A stretch of 64,000 nucleotides of DNA. It comes from Drosophila pseudoobscura (taxonomy: Eukaryota; Arthropoda; Insecta; Diptera; Drosophilidae). The stretch covers positions 66,417,869 to 66,481,868 of the forward strand of contig NC_046683.1 of assembly GCF_009870125.1 (NCBI RefSeq), read 5' to 3'. Below the pieces are notes generated by a model, which had not been told where the DNA came from, ran no database searches, and saw nothing but the letters and a program-made list of their open reading frames with translations. Of the stretch, positions 24,937 through 37,041 are shown in pieces (positions within the stretch are counted from its first letter, which is position 1; the number at the start of each line of letters is the position of its first letter). The position numbers and the translations under genes are program-made.

Positions 24937-27900
24937 TGGAAATGTGAAATATTCTGGCAATTAAACAACAAAGAGGCATTTAATTCTTGGTCACAGATAG
25001 TTTGCTTTTTTGCTGTTCTCTGGGTTTTAATGTGTTCAACCGCAACACGAATTATGCAGCAGATTTACAAGCCATTTGGTAGGCAGTCGGCAAAAAAAGG
25101 TGCACACATATTTGTAATTAAATAACCAGGAAAATAATAACCGAACCATCCATAGATACATGCGTACGTTTGTGTGCAGCAGATCGCCAGCAATCGCTGA
25201 TCAATGCACTGTATCTACTAGATGCTTTGGCGGATATGCAGCCAATCTGCATCTGCAAATGACCAGCGGAGAGATACAGATACAGAGACAGAGACAGAGA
25301 CAGGGAGAGAGAGTGGGGAGAGCGTTGAACAGTTAACTCAATTAACTTATAAAATGTAAACTATGCGATCCAGCAACAGCTACAGATACAGCTCTCCACA
25401 ACTGCAGATACAACTTCAGCTTCCAGCTGCCACGCTGCCGCGCTGCCACAGCGCCACAGCGCGAGCTCCAACAAAGAAGCTCAGTGAGCTAAACGGCAAC
25501 GGTGATTAACTTTTGTCCATTCCCCACAGCCAGAGATGGGAGCGTGAGGCGTGCTTTCGTGGTGCCTTCCCCTGCGAACGATGGGAGGCCCTCTTGTGCT
25601 CTCATTTCGAGTGGAGATGGTTCCATTCCCTCCCCTGGAGATGGGAGAACGACTCACGACACCGAGCACATCTCTAGCTGCCCCCTCTTGTTCGTCATGG
25701 GCTTTCCCATATGTAGATGCGTGCAAAGAGATACGTGAATGTATCTACAAGTTACAAGTTACGCTTTGCAGACTCGCGTATTCACCTGAGCGCGAATAAT
25801 TACCACGCCACAAGAGCGTGGGGAAAGAGGCGAGATGCGAGATACGAGGCAGGGGGGCAGGGGGCAGTGTGGGGAGGGGTGGGGGGCCCACAGGTAGGCG
25901 CCGTCATCTCAAAGAAGAGGCGTACCAGGGGCGGAACGGGCCCACTGACTAAAGGCAACAACATTGTTGGGCCGCGCGCAGTGAATGTAGATCGCACGCC
26001 CCGAAACGGGGCCGAGGAGGCAGGTGGCGGCTGTGGCAGATGTGGCAGGTGCAGAGGGGGCTGGAACTGGGTGGGTCATTGGTGGGTCGATGGCAGCGCC
26101 AGCGGTGCTAATGTGGTTATGAACGCCAGTTGGCAGGTCAGTCGGCTCCCAGTCGACTCCCAGTCCCAGTCGGGGCCGGAGACGTCGCTAATCGAAATGT
26201 GATAATCGTACACCGTACAAGGCGAAGTCTCTGGTCTCTGGTATCCAGTCTCTGGTCTCTGGTCTCCAGTCTCTAGTTCATTGAGCCCCAGCAGCCAAAG
26301 AGGCAGCAGAGAAACGGAGAGAGAGAGAGAGACAGAGAGAGAGAGGTAATCTCTGCATTTGCACTGATTTTTCCATAACTATTGAACTCATTAATGGAGC
26401 CTTTGTTTTCGCAGCACACAACGCGGTGGAAAGTAGCTCAATCTTTTTGCTTGCCTACAGATCGATCTGCGAGAGAAATCGGAATGATAAATGCATATTT
26501 CCAAACTCCAGATACGACAGGTAGCTCCACAAGACCCAGAGAGCCAAGCAGCTTCTCTGTTCTATGATCCTTCGATTTCAATTACTTTTCTGGCTTAAAG
26601 CGGGCCAGCTTCTGCATAAGAACTATGTGTAACACCCTCTCTAAAGAGAACTATATACATCTCTGTGTTCCTTGTGTTTTTTGTCTCCAGTTCCTTCCTT
26701 TCTTCCTTCCTTCCGTCCTTGCTGGACAGTCTGTGAGAACAAAAGGCTTGCCGATTCTATTACCATGAGAACGGCTTGCTGTCTCCCTTGGAATACTTTT
26801 CTTTTGCTGCGTTTCTTATTAACATTTTCCCCACCCACCCACACCACTCCACGCCACACTCTGCTGCAGATGGGGCAATGGCTGGAGGGACGGGGGCCAT
26901 TGGATAATTGCCTTTTGATGTCCGCCTTTGGCAATGGTCATGTCGGGGGTCCCAGGCCCCCGTCGGATCGTCCCTCTGGCTGCGCATTTAAAGCCACATT
27001 AATTGTTATGATTTACAATGAGAACAATCATAAATTAATTATTCATGGGGCAACAAACAAGCGATGCAGCCAGTGTCCACTCAACTTCTTCATTGTTTCT
27101 TCTTGTTTCTGCCCCGCAAATTCCTTCCTTCCTTTCTTCCTTCCTTGGCCTTGGGTCAACGTCACCGACGACTGCAATTTCCGCTGGCTGCTGGCTGCCG
27201 CCTGCCGCCTGCTGCCTGCTGCCTGCCTCCTGCTTCCTTGCCTCATTGCGGAAAATCGGCGGCAGATCCGCGGCGGCCATCAGCATCCAATTAGCTAACG
27301 GAACTACGTGCAAATCGTTGCATCTCTGCCACGAACGGTCGCTAGAGATACTTTTGTCTCTTTCTGGCGGATAAAAGCGGGTTAATTGATGGCTTTTGCA
27401 TTAAATTGCTTCACCACAGAAAGAAAGATACAATGCCGTGGATGGAGGGGGGTGGGGGTGGGGGGTGAGAGAGAGCAGCGATTGACCCGCTCTGTGTGCT
27501 GTGTGCCATTTGTATCTTTGTATCTTTTGCATGAAGTTAATTATCTTGAGAGTCGTTCGGTCGTGCTGCAATTTCCATAGATATTTATTAGATCAGCGAA
27601 ACAGTGAACAGTGGAATTCCCAGGGAATTCTCCGCGAGAGCATAAATCAAGTGATCTCAGATATGCCATCTGCTGGCCATACGTGAGTGTGGATGGTCTA
27701 TCTTTGCACTTGTATCCATCGGATCTAGTATTCCAATTTGCGGCAAGGCAAGTGTTCCCTTTTCCGCGTCTAGACAGCGTCGCCTGTGGTGGGGAGGGGG
27801 GGCGGTAGGGGGGCACCACGCACTTTAATCGGATGCGTGCCTAATTTATTGGATATGTCATCGTCTGCCTCCAAACAACCTTCCGCCCTTCCCCCCTGCC

Positions 27901-28990
27901 CCCCGTTCCTCCCTTCCTACCACCCTACCATTCTGGTACGCGTACGCGTATCTCTGCCAAAAATATTCGTCATTTCCTCCCTCTGGTATTCCACATTTCA
28001 GACATTTCTGACTTTTCTGTCTTTTAGTTTTCGTTTTCATTTTGGCGCTGGTCTCCATTCCTTATCGGATATATATCTTCAGCGCTAAACCCCCATTCGA
28101 TCTGTTTTTGTTGGTTTATCGTTTGGGTTTGCGTGATTCATTTCCCCCCACACTCCCCTCCCACTCGCACTACCCCCCCCCCCTGCCCTGTTTTGCTTTT
28201 TCTGAACATTATGTTTGTCTGTCTTTTATTTTTCGATTATTATTATTCTTGTATTTTCCTATATTTCCGTGTGAACTTCCGTTTATACCACCGCCCCAGC
28301 GTCCTCCTTCCCTTTCGCTGTCTCCTGCCCGAAAAGGCAAAAGTTTTGGAACGTGTTTGAAATATTGATAGCGAAATGAACAGAGAGCCAGAAACAGCAA
28401 CAGAGACAGAGACAGAGACCACAACAACCCACACTACACTGCACTAAACTACACAACACTCTCATATGAACGGTTGGACCTTGCACCATCCATCGGGTGG
28501 TTGTTGCAACCGACAATCAGGCAACACCTACTGCAGGCCAAAAGTTGTCCATTACCCGGCTCCATGCCCACGTTCCTACCTCTCTGCCTCTCTGCCTCCC
28601 TTCCTCCGACCGTCTCTCTGTCTGTCGTTTGTCTGGCTACCACCTCTCCTCTCTCCCCTCCTCTCTACCCTCCTCTGGGTCTGGCTAAAAGCCCTGTCGT
28701 CTATAACCCTCTGCTTTGTGGTTCTTGTTCTCCTGTCTGTTTGGCGGTGGTTCGGCGGTGTCTGAGGCAGGGTGCTGGCCTGGCCCCTTTTACGGTTGCA
28801 TTAGACAATAACTGGTAATAATCGTTGAACCGTAAAATAAACATGGATACTCATGTGCACTTGTTTAGGCTGAAACAATAGCAACATCACGAACACACAA
28901 CCTCCACGACACAGTGGTCGGTCGGTCCGCCGGTCAGGTGGTGTCTTTGTCGCTGCAGGTGATTATATATCCGTCCGTCTGTCCGTCCGC

Positions 28991-29056
28991 TCCACTGTCC
29001 ATCCACTGTCCATCCAGTGTCCATCCAGTGTCCATCCACTGTCCATCTAGTGTCCG
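28991..29056. repeat. 11-bp minisatellite, six copies
   Basis: Six exact-length 11-bp units: TCCACTGTCCA twice, TCCAGTGTCCA twice, TCCACTGTCCA once, then TCTAGTGTCCG. Substitutions but no indels separate the units. Confidence 0.9.
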
Positions 29057-29458
29057 TTGTCGTCTGCCGGACGTTAACTGATTTGTGCATTGACGCGAAG
29101 TCGTAGAAATATACGAAAAGACATAAATACTTAAGCAGGGAGACAGGCAGGGCCAGAACGGGCCACAACGGGCCACAACGGGCCAAAGAGTGGCCACAAC
29201 TGAAAGGGTATACGCGCTTCTTGCGGTTTTGCTCTGATCAGAATCTGCATAAACATGAGCATATTCCGTGGATGCATTCCAATCGAATAGGTAATTTATA
29301 TTCGTCACCGAGTGCCGGTCTCTTCGGTCTTCGGTCTCTTTGCATATCCATGAATCAGAGGATAAATTTAGCTGTCGCCTCAAATTAATCTCTGAATTAC
29401 ACAACAAAAACGATCTCCATGAAAATTCAAATGGACTTTTGGACACGATTCAAACACA

Positions 29459-29530
29459 TCCCATATTGTCTAGTGGTTAGGATACCCGGCTCTCACCCGG
29501 GAGGCCCGGGTTCAATTCCCGGTATGGGAA
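29459..29530 (+). tRNA. tRNA-Glu (anticodon CTC)
   Basis: This 72-nt gene folds as a complete cloverleaf. The acceptor TCCCATA pairs with TATGGGA (29523-29529), with discriminator A at 29530. The D arm contains GTCTAGTGGTTAGGAT. The anticodon stem CCCGG/CCGGG encloses loop CTCTCAC with anticodon CTC at 29492-29494, and the T arm contains GGTTCAATTCC (the B box). There is no intron and CCA is not encoded. It decodes GAG. A T7 run 16 nt beyond the gene is the Pol III terminator. It probably lies within the first intron of the rhomboid-type gene, on the same strand, and has an identical second copy at 49937. Confidence 0.98.
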
Positions 29531-29546
29531 AACCGTCAAAGGTTTC

Positions 29547-29553
29547 TTTTTTT
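29547..29553 (+). terminator. Pol III T-run terminator of tRNA-Glu copy 1
   Basis: Seven consecutive T residues begin 17 nt after the discriminator base. The flank AAAGGTTTC-T7-C is nearly the same as that of copy 2. Confidence 0.9.
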
Positions 29554-30236
29554 CTCGTCTCTTTTCTGCGGATCATTTAATTTTATTTATATATTTTACG
29601 CTTTACGCTTCTGTTTTTGTGCGGAGAGCAGCCCAGACCACCCACGAATTTGAAAGCTTGAGATTCCGTTCCGTTTGTTGTTCTAAATGTCTGAAATCTC
29701 AATGCGACATCAAGAGCACAGTCTCAGAATCAGAATCAGCATCAGCATCAGCTTCTGGTTCAGCGTCAGTGCCAGGGCCAGAAGAGCTCTTCTTCTGTTG
29801 TTCTGTTCTTCTGTCGAAATTGGACGCACAACAAAGGCAATCTCTGATGGTTTAAGTTTTATGTGGAGCGTTTAATGGCATAGAGGTGGACGGACGGACG
29901 CTCAGTCCAAGAGTGGATTGGAGTGGAGTGGCGTTGCAGTGTGGCAGTGTGGCAGGCAGGCCAGTGGCTGGTGTTCCGGGTCCGGGTCCGGGTCCGGGGG
30001 TAAGGGCAAGTGTTTCACACAGTAAACACAAGTTAATGAAATTAAAACGTAAGCAGCAGACAACAGCAGCAAACGCAATAAACACAAAAGAAATTACAAT
30101 TAAATTGAAAGCAAAGAGAAAGACTGAAAGACTGATAGAGTGAGTGAGTGAGTGAGGGCTTCCTTCCCACAGGTCTCTCTCCCTCTCCCTCTGCCTCTTG
30201 CAGTCCGACATGCAATCCAAATGGAAATGAACTTTG

Positions 30237-30239
<3 letters not shown>

Positions 30240-30267
<28 letters not shown>
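30240..30267. repeat. (CT)14 dinucleotide microsatellite
   Basis: Uninterrupted CT repeat of 28 bases. On the other strand it is a GAGA tract, a potential GAGA-factor site. Confidence 0.95.
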
Positions 30268-33200
30268 GGGGGCTGCGTGGGGGTCGGTTCGGTTCGGGTC
30301 TCTTGAGAAGTAGTTTCGATGCCCTATCGCGATGCTCCATTTGCTGTGCCCCTCCGTCCTCGTCTGCTGCTCTTCGGCTCTTCGGCTCCGCTGCTCTTCT
30401 GCTTTTCTGTGATGATGGCGTGCGCGACTTTTAATCGCATTCGTTTCACAATTGACGGAATTTTTATTGTGAAATGAGCAAAGCAAAGACTCTTTGGGAG
30501 CACTCTACTCCCATGTACATCCATCCATACATCCCGTACATGCGAGTACATCTTTCATAATGCGAAAAAAAAGTGAAAACCTTTCCCATGCATCTGCCAC
30601 AGTGAAAGCCAGTCGTAGGTGAACCTTTGAGTTGACTGTACGCCTCTCCGCCTCCTATTGCACTTGTTTTTTTTCCCACTTTTCCACCCACCAAAAGTAA
30701 ACATTTTTCAATTATAGTTTTAGAATAATTTTCTCGTCATTGTTTTTGCTGTTGTTGCTGCTGCATTTTGTTGGTGTAACTTTCTTTGGTATTCTTTCAC
30801 TTTTTTTCCGTACCGCCCACTGGCGTGGCAGTTCCAAGGGGGCTCTGGGGGCTGTGGGGGCTCCGAGGGAGCTGCCAACTCATTTTTTTTTCTTTCTACA
30901 TAACTTTTGCTCTCAACCCAAGGCATTTTTAAGCCGGGCTATAATTACATATATTTTCCATTTCGCTCTCACTCGCTTTTCCCTCTGCCCCCCCCACTCC
31001 CCCTCCTGGTTACTGGGGGGATCCCCTGTGGCTTCAGTAATTAAATTTGTTTTCTGTCTTTCTCCCATTTTCCCTGCCAACTTCTGCAAAAAAAAGAAGG
31101 GAATAGTTACCCGAGGGGGAGGCGGGGGCGGAGGCGGAGGCGTCGGGAGGTTGCTGCTGCTCCCCACCTGGGGAATCGCTCCGAAAACTTCTTGGAAATA
31201 ATTTGGAATGTGTTTCATGGCAATTTGAACTGCATAAATCAATAAAAGAATACTTGGGGAAATACTCACATATATGACAAAAAAAAAAAAAAATAAACTC
31301 AAAGAAAAAGATGGGGGCGAAAGGCAAACACAAATAGTCAGCATTATGTAAATGAAATGTTTGTCCAATGCAAACACAGCACACAACTCGGAGCACTGAA
31401 CACAGCAGCAAAATGCGGTCGAAGGAAGGAAACTAGAACAGCAGCAGCAGTTTCGGTGGGAGGTGGGAGGTGGGAGGTGGCAAGTGGCAACAGTAGCAGG
31501 CCAGGCCGTGTGGCAGCCACATCGGGGCTGGGGAAGGAGCTTGCAGCTTGGCGGTTGGAGGTTGTTGAAGGAGTCCTTGCATAATCAACTTCAACTGCGA
31601 GTTGAACTTCGATTTTTGCCTTATGCCAAATGAGGCGGGAGGGCAAGGAGAGAGGGACGTGGGAAGAGGGCAAGAGAAAGGAGCGAAATATTGCTGAGAA
31701 AGGTCGGGGGAAGTGAGCTGAAAGGGCAGAGACCTCGGCCCAGGAGGAAGTTGTGTGCTTCTTTCAAGGATATTGTGCGTTTCAGTGTCCTGCACGAACA
31801 AACAAGTTGCGTGCCAAGGACAACAGCAGCACCGGCAAAAGGAGAACTTTCGAAGAGCACACCAGAGGCAAAAGCTACTGGCCCCAGGAATCGAATGTTG
31901 AAGGACATTAAGGATATACACCTGTCGATATTTTTACAGTTTTTGGCATGCGGCGGCAGGCACCATTAACCGGTTGTGTGCCAGCCGCAGATCATTAAAG
32001 GGGCTTCCCCTTCCAGGCAGAGCAACAAAACACTTCCGCCGCTTGGCAGAAGAACTCGTTTGCAGTCGAGGGAGAGAGACACGACACAGGACACTGGACA
32101 GGACCCAGGACGGGACCTTCGACTTGCGACTGGTGCTGCTGCTCCTGTTGTTTTTGGGCCAAAGGTAATCACCATTAAAACTCATTACCAGGCGAGCACC
32201 ACAGCGCACCACAGCGCACCACACAACGGAACGGAGTACTGGACAGGACAAAGCAGGACACGGAACACGCCATGGGACTGGACTCCGAGACAGAACTGGA
32301 AATGGAAACACAGCCAAATGAAACTCAAGCTTAAACCACACACACACACACGCACACACACACACACATGGGGAGAGGGTCCTGCGTGCTAGGGCTGTCT
32401 AGTCGGTACATAGTCCAGCGACCAGAGCTCAGTATTTCATGGGGATTAGTTGCAATAAGATTGCAGGGATTTTGGGAGGAACCACAACTAGTTTTTGGCA
32501 GGCAGAAGGGGGGAGGCCAGGCTAAAGGATCTGGGATACTTTATGGCAGCCAAATAGGGGAATTAACCCTTAATGAAGGGTCTGCTAAAGCAAAATCTAT
32601 CCTTTATCTATCTCCAACGGAATATGGGGTTCCATTAAGACACATTTGAATGGAAAACCTTTGGCTCTTTGTAGATTTCTTGGGATTCGAAGGCCAAGAA
32701 CTGAGGGTTTCCCATTGTTAGGGGAGGATTCCAGCTTTCGTCTTGGATATAGACTCCTTTATAAGCTTTTCATTATTCGATTTCCATTAAGAACACTTTC
32801 ATTATTGCTTTGGGGTTGTCTTACGCTGAGAGAGTGAGAGAAATTCCATCTTAATCTGAACTTTTGAGCACATTTCGAGGGTTGCCTTTAACCTTTCCTG
32901 CTTTTCGCTTGCCTTTTCGCCGCAGCGGAAATAAATTTCTTGTGTGTGCAAAAAATAAAGAATAAAATATAAAAAGAGAAATAAATTCTTGACTTTTTTA
33001 TGGCCGTCTAGGTCTAGGGCCATTAAAAAGTGCTGAAACGAGAGGGAAATGGAAGAAATGGGGGACTCGGTGTAGACCTGAATGATGGCGCCGCCTTTTG
33101 GCGCTGTCGTCTGCCAAATCGAGAGACGGAGACGGAGACGAGACGAGTCGAGAGTCGCCTCGAAATGCGCTGCAGTTGTCGTCGTCGTCTGGCAGCACCC

Positions 33201-33360
33201 ATTGGATGGGGGGCCCTCGAGACAGTGGGACACAACGACCGACGGACCGACGGACGGACCGACCGCCCGACGGAGGAGACAACCTTGAGCTAATTTGGCC
33301 CACTGTAAGCCCCATTGCTGATACTCTGACTCATGTGTGTCGTGTCTTTATTTCTTTCCA

Positions 33361-33558
33361 GGAGGCCAAAACCGGGGGCCCAGACAGCATTCCGAGACCA
33401 TCTCATGATGACAGCAAACGCCGCCACCGCTGCTGCTGCTGCCACTGCCACTGCCACAGTCGGTGCTGGTGCTGCTGCTGCTGCTGCTGCTGCTAAGTGG
33501 GGCACCGTCACAAGGCAGACGCCCCAAAAATAGACACTCGAATAAACGGAGAGGAGAG
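33361..33558 (+). other. 5' UTR part of the first coding exon, rhomboid-type gene
   Basis: TTTATTTCTTTCCAG at 33346-33360 is a strong acceptor. The exon after it has no in-frame start for the protease before 33559, and an in-frame TGA at 33409-33411 blocks upstream extension. The leader includes (GCT)n near 33466-33494 and an upstream ORF (separate entry). Confidence 0.6.
33405..33533 (+). other. Upstream ORF (42 codons, Ala-rich) in the rhomboid leader
   Basis: ATGATG at 33405 opens a 42-codon frame ending at TAG 33531-33533, 25 nt before the protease ATG. It is in a different frame. More than half the residues are Ala, from GCC/GCT runs. If the leader exon starts at 33361, ribosomes would meet this ORF first, so it could lower or regulate protease translation. 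There is no sign the peptide itself is functional. Confidence 0.5.
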
Positions 33559-36210
33559 ATGCTGCTGCTGCCCAGCAGCACCGTAGTGCAGATGCCGCCG
33601 CCGATGCCGACGGGCTGTGCCTCTGCCTCCGCCTCCTCCACATCGCATTCGTCTGGCCTGGTGCTGGGCGTCTGTTGTGACCAGCTGATGCCACAGCATC
33701 CACATCCACATCCACACCCATATCCAGTGCATCGCACAACGACAGCAGTCCCAGGCCCAGGCCCAGGCCCAGGCCCAGGCCCAGTTCCAGTTTCAGCAAC
33801 AAAGAAGCCACCATTGCTGGAGAGGGAGAGGCAGAAGGAGAGGCAGCTTCTTGCCACCAAATGGCCGCCGCCCTGCTTCATTGTCCTTGCATCGCTGCTG
33901 GAGGTGAGTGCGGGGTCTGGAGGGGTCGGGCGGGGCGTACTGTACCATTTCTCCACTGTTGCCGCTTTTAATGCGATTAAACTCTCGACCCGAGGGTTGA
34001 TTGAGGGCCGCACCGCTCATAAAAAGCCGTAACTTTTTTTGGGGCGATTTCGGGTGACGGAAGGTTGCCATGGCATCCCCACAATCCATGACATTGCTGT
34101 GGCCACACACACTCGTGACTGGGGAGCGGGGGACTGGGGAGTGGGGTACTGGGGGACCCTCCTCTGGAGAGTGTGGTTTGCTTTAATTGCTGCCACACAC
34201 ACACACACCCACCCACCCACTGTGGTGTGGCAGAGGCAACCCTTGGGATAGCCAACATATTGCTTGGAAAAGGCATACTACTCGTACATCCTTTGTTGAA
34301 TTACAACTTATGTTTTCGTGTACAAGCACTTGTTCTCTGGGGGGGTTTCGAATCATTGTAAAAGGTTCTCGGCACCAGCCGAGGGGTGCTACTGCATTAT
34401 GCGCGACACGTGTTTGTTTCTTAAGGCTCATATTTAGATGCAGTCTTGGGTTTAAATGTTTCAATTTGTGTGTGTTGTGTTCCACAACATTCCAATTTAT
34501 ATAGAAACTAGAATGTTTTGCATGCATTTTCAAGGCTTAGGCCGCAAGAAGCCATCCTTCCATGGTAGTTTATTTATTTTTCCATTATCCAACATCAGTT
34601 TAGTGTGGGCTTTCCTTACCAGAAAGAAGCAAAGAAGTTCTGCAAGTGGAAGTCCACTCTGGTCAGCGTATGGATGGCTGGTCGGGTCGGGTCGGGTCGG
34701 TGGTCGGTATTTGCGCAGTCACGTCTCACGTCTCACGTCGTGTGCTTACACGAGGAGGGTTGCTTCCCCCCCAGAGCAAAGATGCTGATGCTGTTGCTGG
34801 ATCATGTGTCCCATCTGGGAGTCCCCCTTTTCCGCTCGCACGTCCAAGAGCTCTAGTCGAGCAATTGACTTTTGAGGCAAACAAATTGCCGACTGGCCCA
34901 CACACACACACGCTTCACGGAGAGTGCCCTCTTCTCTGTTGGAATGGGAATGAAATGGAAGTTGGCTTCCGGTTAAAGGATATACGAGAAGCACCAGAGC
35001 GGGCGAAGGGCGACGGGGACACTCTGAAAGGGGATAGCAAGGGATTGCCAGGGATAGGGCGAGTGTGCGTGCGAAAAACCCCAACACGTCTACGATTTGT
35101 TTTCCGCGTCTGGCAGGGCCCACAGACGACTGGACGCCGTCGCCGCCACCAGAGAGCCACAGCCAGAGCCAGAGCCCGAGACAGGGAGTGGATGGAAAGG
35201 AAAGGAAAGCCAAGGAAAAAGGGGAATTCGATGGCGACGTCTCGTCGCTGTCTGGCGGCAGTCTGTGCCATGGCCCCTTTGGGGGTTGCTGTCCCCCTCT
35301 CCATCTCTCTGTCGCTCTGTGTCTCTGTCTCTCTTCTCTGTGTGGGTTTTTGTTGATGGGTTTATTGCTGGTTCCGGTTCCGCAGACAGAGATGCTCCCG
35401 GATAGCCGGGATACCCGAAATGAACCAGTTAACGTGCCGTTTTTCTCCTTTACAGATTTTTGTATTCGTGTGCGTGGGCCAGGTCCCTCCGGAGGACTCT
35501 GTGCTCATCTATCGCCCCGACCTGCGCCTCCAGCTGTGGCGCTTCCTCAGCTACGCCCTGCTCCACGCCAGCTGGCTCCATCTGGGCTTCAATGTGCTCA
35601 CACAACTGCTCTTCGGCCTGCCCCTGGAGATGGTGCATGGCTCTGCCCGGACGGGAGTGATCTACATGGCGGGCGTTCTGGCCGGATCCCTGGGCACCAG
35701 TGTCGTCGACTCTGAGGTGTACCTGGTGGGCGCCAGTGGGGGGGTCTATGCTCTCTTGGCTGCCCAGGTGGCCAGCGTGCTGCTGAACCTGGAGCAGATG
35801 CGTCATGGAATCCTGCAGCTGATGGCTGTGATTCTGTTTGGTGAGTATTCCAAGAGATTTCTTCGGTCTTTCCCTGACAGTGGCTAATGCTTCTTTTAGT
35901 TTTCTGCGACCTGGGCTACGCTCTGTATTCCAGAGACCTCGAGGAGCTGCAGGCGCGCCCCACTGTCTCCTACATCGCCCACATGACGGGCGCCCTGGCC
36001 GGCTTGAGTGTGGGTCTGCTGCTCCTCCGGCAACTGGACGGGGGCCTGCGTCCGCGGCTGCTGCGCTGGCTGGCACTGGGCGTGTGGTCGGCATTCAGTG
36101 TCTTTGGCATAGCCTTCAATCTGATCAACACGGTGACCGCCCAGCTCCTGGCCGAGCAGGAGGGAGAGGTGCTCAAGCAGCACCTGCTCCACGACCTGGG
36201 AATGGGTTAA
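33559..36210 (+). CDS. ru: Rhomboid-family intramembrane serine protease, likely roughoid (rhomboid-3)
   Basis: Three coding exons: 33559-33903, 35456-35840 and 35900-36210 (stop TAA), joined in phase 0 then phase 1 into 346 residues. Junctions are GAG|GTGAGT...TTTACAG|ATT and TTTG|GTGAGT...TTTTAG|TT. The first segment [16 protein letters not shown] aligns with the start of TM1 of Drosophila Rhomboid. Catalytic residues by homology are Asn161 (LHLGFN), Ser209 (GASGG, 207-211) and His271 (YIAHMTG). The WR motif (143-144) and the C-terminal INTVTAQLL and QHLLHDLG blocks are also present. Seven membrane spans are expected. Family members cleave Spitz-like EGFR ligands in the Golgi/ER. Length near 345 and an N-terminus distinct from rho favour ru; stet (rhomboid-2) is remembered as much longer. 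The N-terminus carries HPHPHPHP (47-54) and PG repeats (65-75). The family is certain, the paralog about 75%. ATG 33559 is the first in-frame ATG. Confidence 0.9.
33750..33784 (+). repeat. GGCCCA hexamer array within coding exon 1
   Basis: About six CCCAGG units encode alternating Pro-Gly (residues 65-75) in the cytoplasmic N-terminal tail of the rhomboid protease. Length variation would be tolerated in frame because the unit is two codons. Confidence 0.9.
33904..35455 (+). other. Intron 1 of the rhomboid coding region (1552 nt)
   Basis: GTGAGT donor at 33904 and TTTTCTCCTTTACAG acceptor ending at 35455. It contains CA runs (about 34195-34210 and 34902-34912), a GTCGG pentamer run near 34681-34700 and no supported exon. 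Open frames in it follow repeat composition. Confidence 0.85.
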
Positions 36211-36592
36211 AAGACTTCATCACATCATATCTTATGCTTTAGTCTCTAGTCACTAGATGGTAAGACTCTCCCCCTCCCCCAGGACAGTGTGTGCTCAAAA
36301 AGAACCTTAAGTATCTCTCGGATATCTGCTCAAAGTACTCTTTAAACTTAAGACCCTCAAAAGGAAAACAAAACAACAACAACATTTACATGTATATCTT
36401 ATGCCAATGCCAAAGGAGTGGAGAGCCAGGCTCACATCAGAGACTTTCCAAAAGAAAAACCAAAGGATCGCATGAAGGTTTTGCTCTCTATTTTGGGATG
36501 GTGGATCCCATCCATCCATCCATCCATCCGATTGCCTATTTAGTTATAATGCCAAAAGACAACCAGAGCTTAAAAGACGGAAAACATTAAGC

Positions 36593-36598
36593 AATAAA
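36593..36598 (+). promoter_or_regulatory. Polyadenylation signal of the rhomboid-type gene
   Basis: Canonical AATAAA about 383 nt after the stop codon. A second AATAAA lies at 36787-36792 and would give a longer 3' UTR. Confidence 0.55.
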
Positions 36599-37018
36599 GA
36601 ACTTCAAGATTTCAGAAGGAAGAACTAGAGATATCCCAGTAGTAAGTATAAACAAATGAAGAACTAAATACATCGAAATAATGTGCTGGAGATATATAGA
36701 TACTATCTAACGAAAGAACTTATGAGGAAAGAACTGAAAGAATGTACTAAAGATATCCAAATGAACTACACAGTAATGAAATCTTCAATAAATTGCTAAG
36801 CTACAAAACTTTGAACCTCTTTCTCTGCCAGTTTGAGCCGACTTGTCGACGCCCACGTGGCTCGACATTAAGATTGCCTATTGATGTTGATCAATAATAT
36901 ATATATATGAGCTAGGAAGTGCCCTCTACTGCTTGGTATATACTTGAACCGATTCGGTATTCGCTTCGTTCGATCTTAGCTTTCTCGCGCAAAACGGACT
37001 GAACAAAGCAGGGGTCAG

Positions 37019-37041
37019 ATCCGAAAATTTCGGATTTTTTT
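37019..37041 (+). other. Perfect inverted repeat followed by T7
   Basis: ATCCGAAA-A-TTTCGGAT (37019-37035) is a perfect 8-bp inverted repeat around a single base, directly followed by a T run (37035-37041). It looks like a hairpin plus Pol III stop, but no A or B box was found upstream, so a transcription role is unsupported. Confidence 0.4.

Larger units (their letters stand above)
17817..29458. other. Non-coding stretch, probable part of a long first intron
   Basis: No supported exon. Simple repeats include GATACA (19274-19334), CA (20880-20897), GCC (22601-22627), TATCTCG (23824-23844), GTGGTAG (about 23864-23895), TG (24912-24936) and an 11-bp minisatellite (28991-29056). AT-rich single-copy-looking DNA lies at 18170-18520 and 19930-20450. 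A diverged tandem duplication lies at 24378-24600 (separate entry). Confidence 0.5.
29531..33360. other. Non-coding stretch between tRNA-Glu copy 1 and the rhomboid leader exon
   Basis: No supported exon. It contains a GGTCCG hexamer run (about 29976-29999), a (TC)14 at 30240-30267, a 15-A run near 31279, CA repeats near 32339 and GACG/GACC tetramer runs at 33237-33270. It ends in a good polypyrimidine-CAG acceptor (33359-33360). Confidence 0.55.

Noticed and set aside
28991..29056. CRISPR-like array
   Set aside because: The repeats are directly adjacent without spacers in a eukaryotic context; this is a minisatellite.
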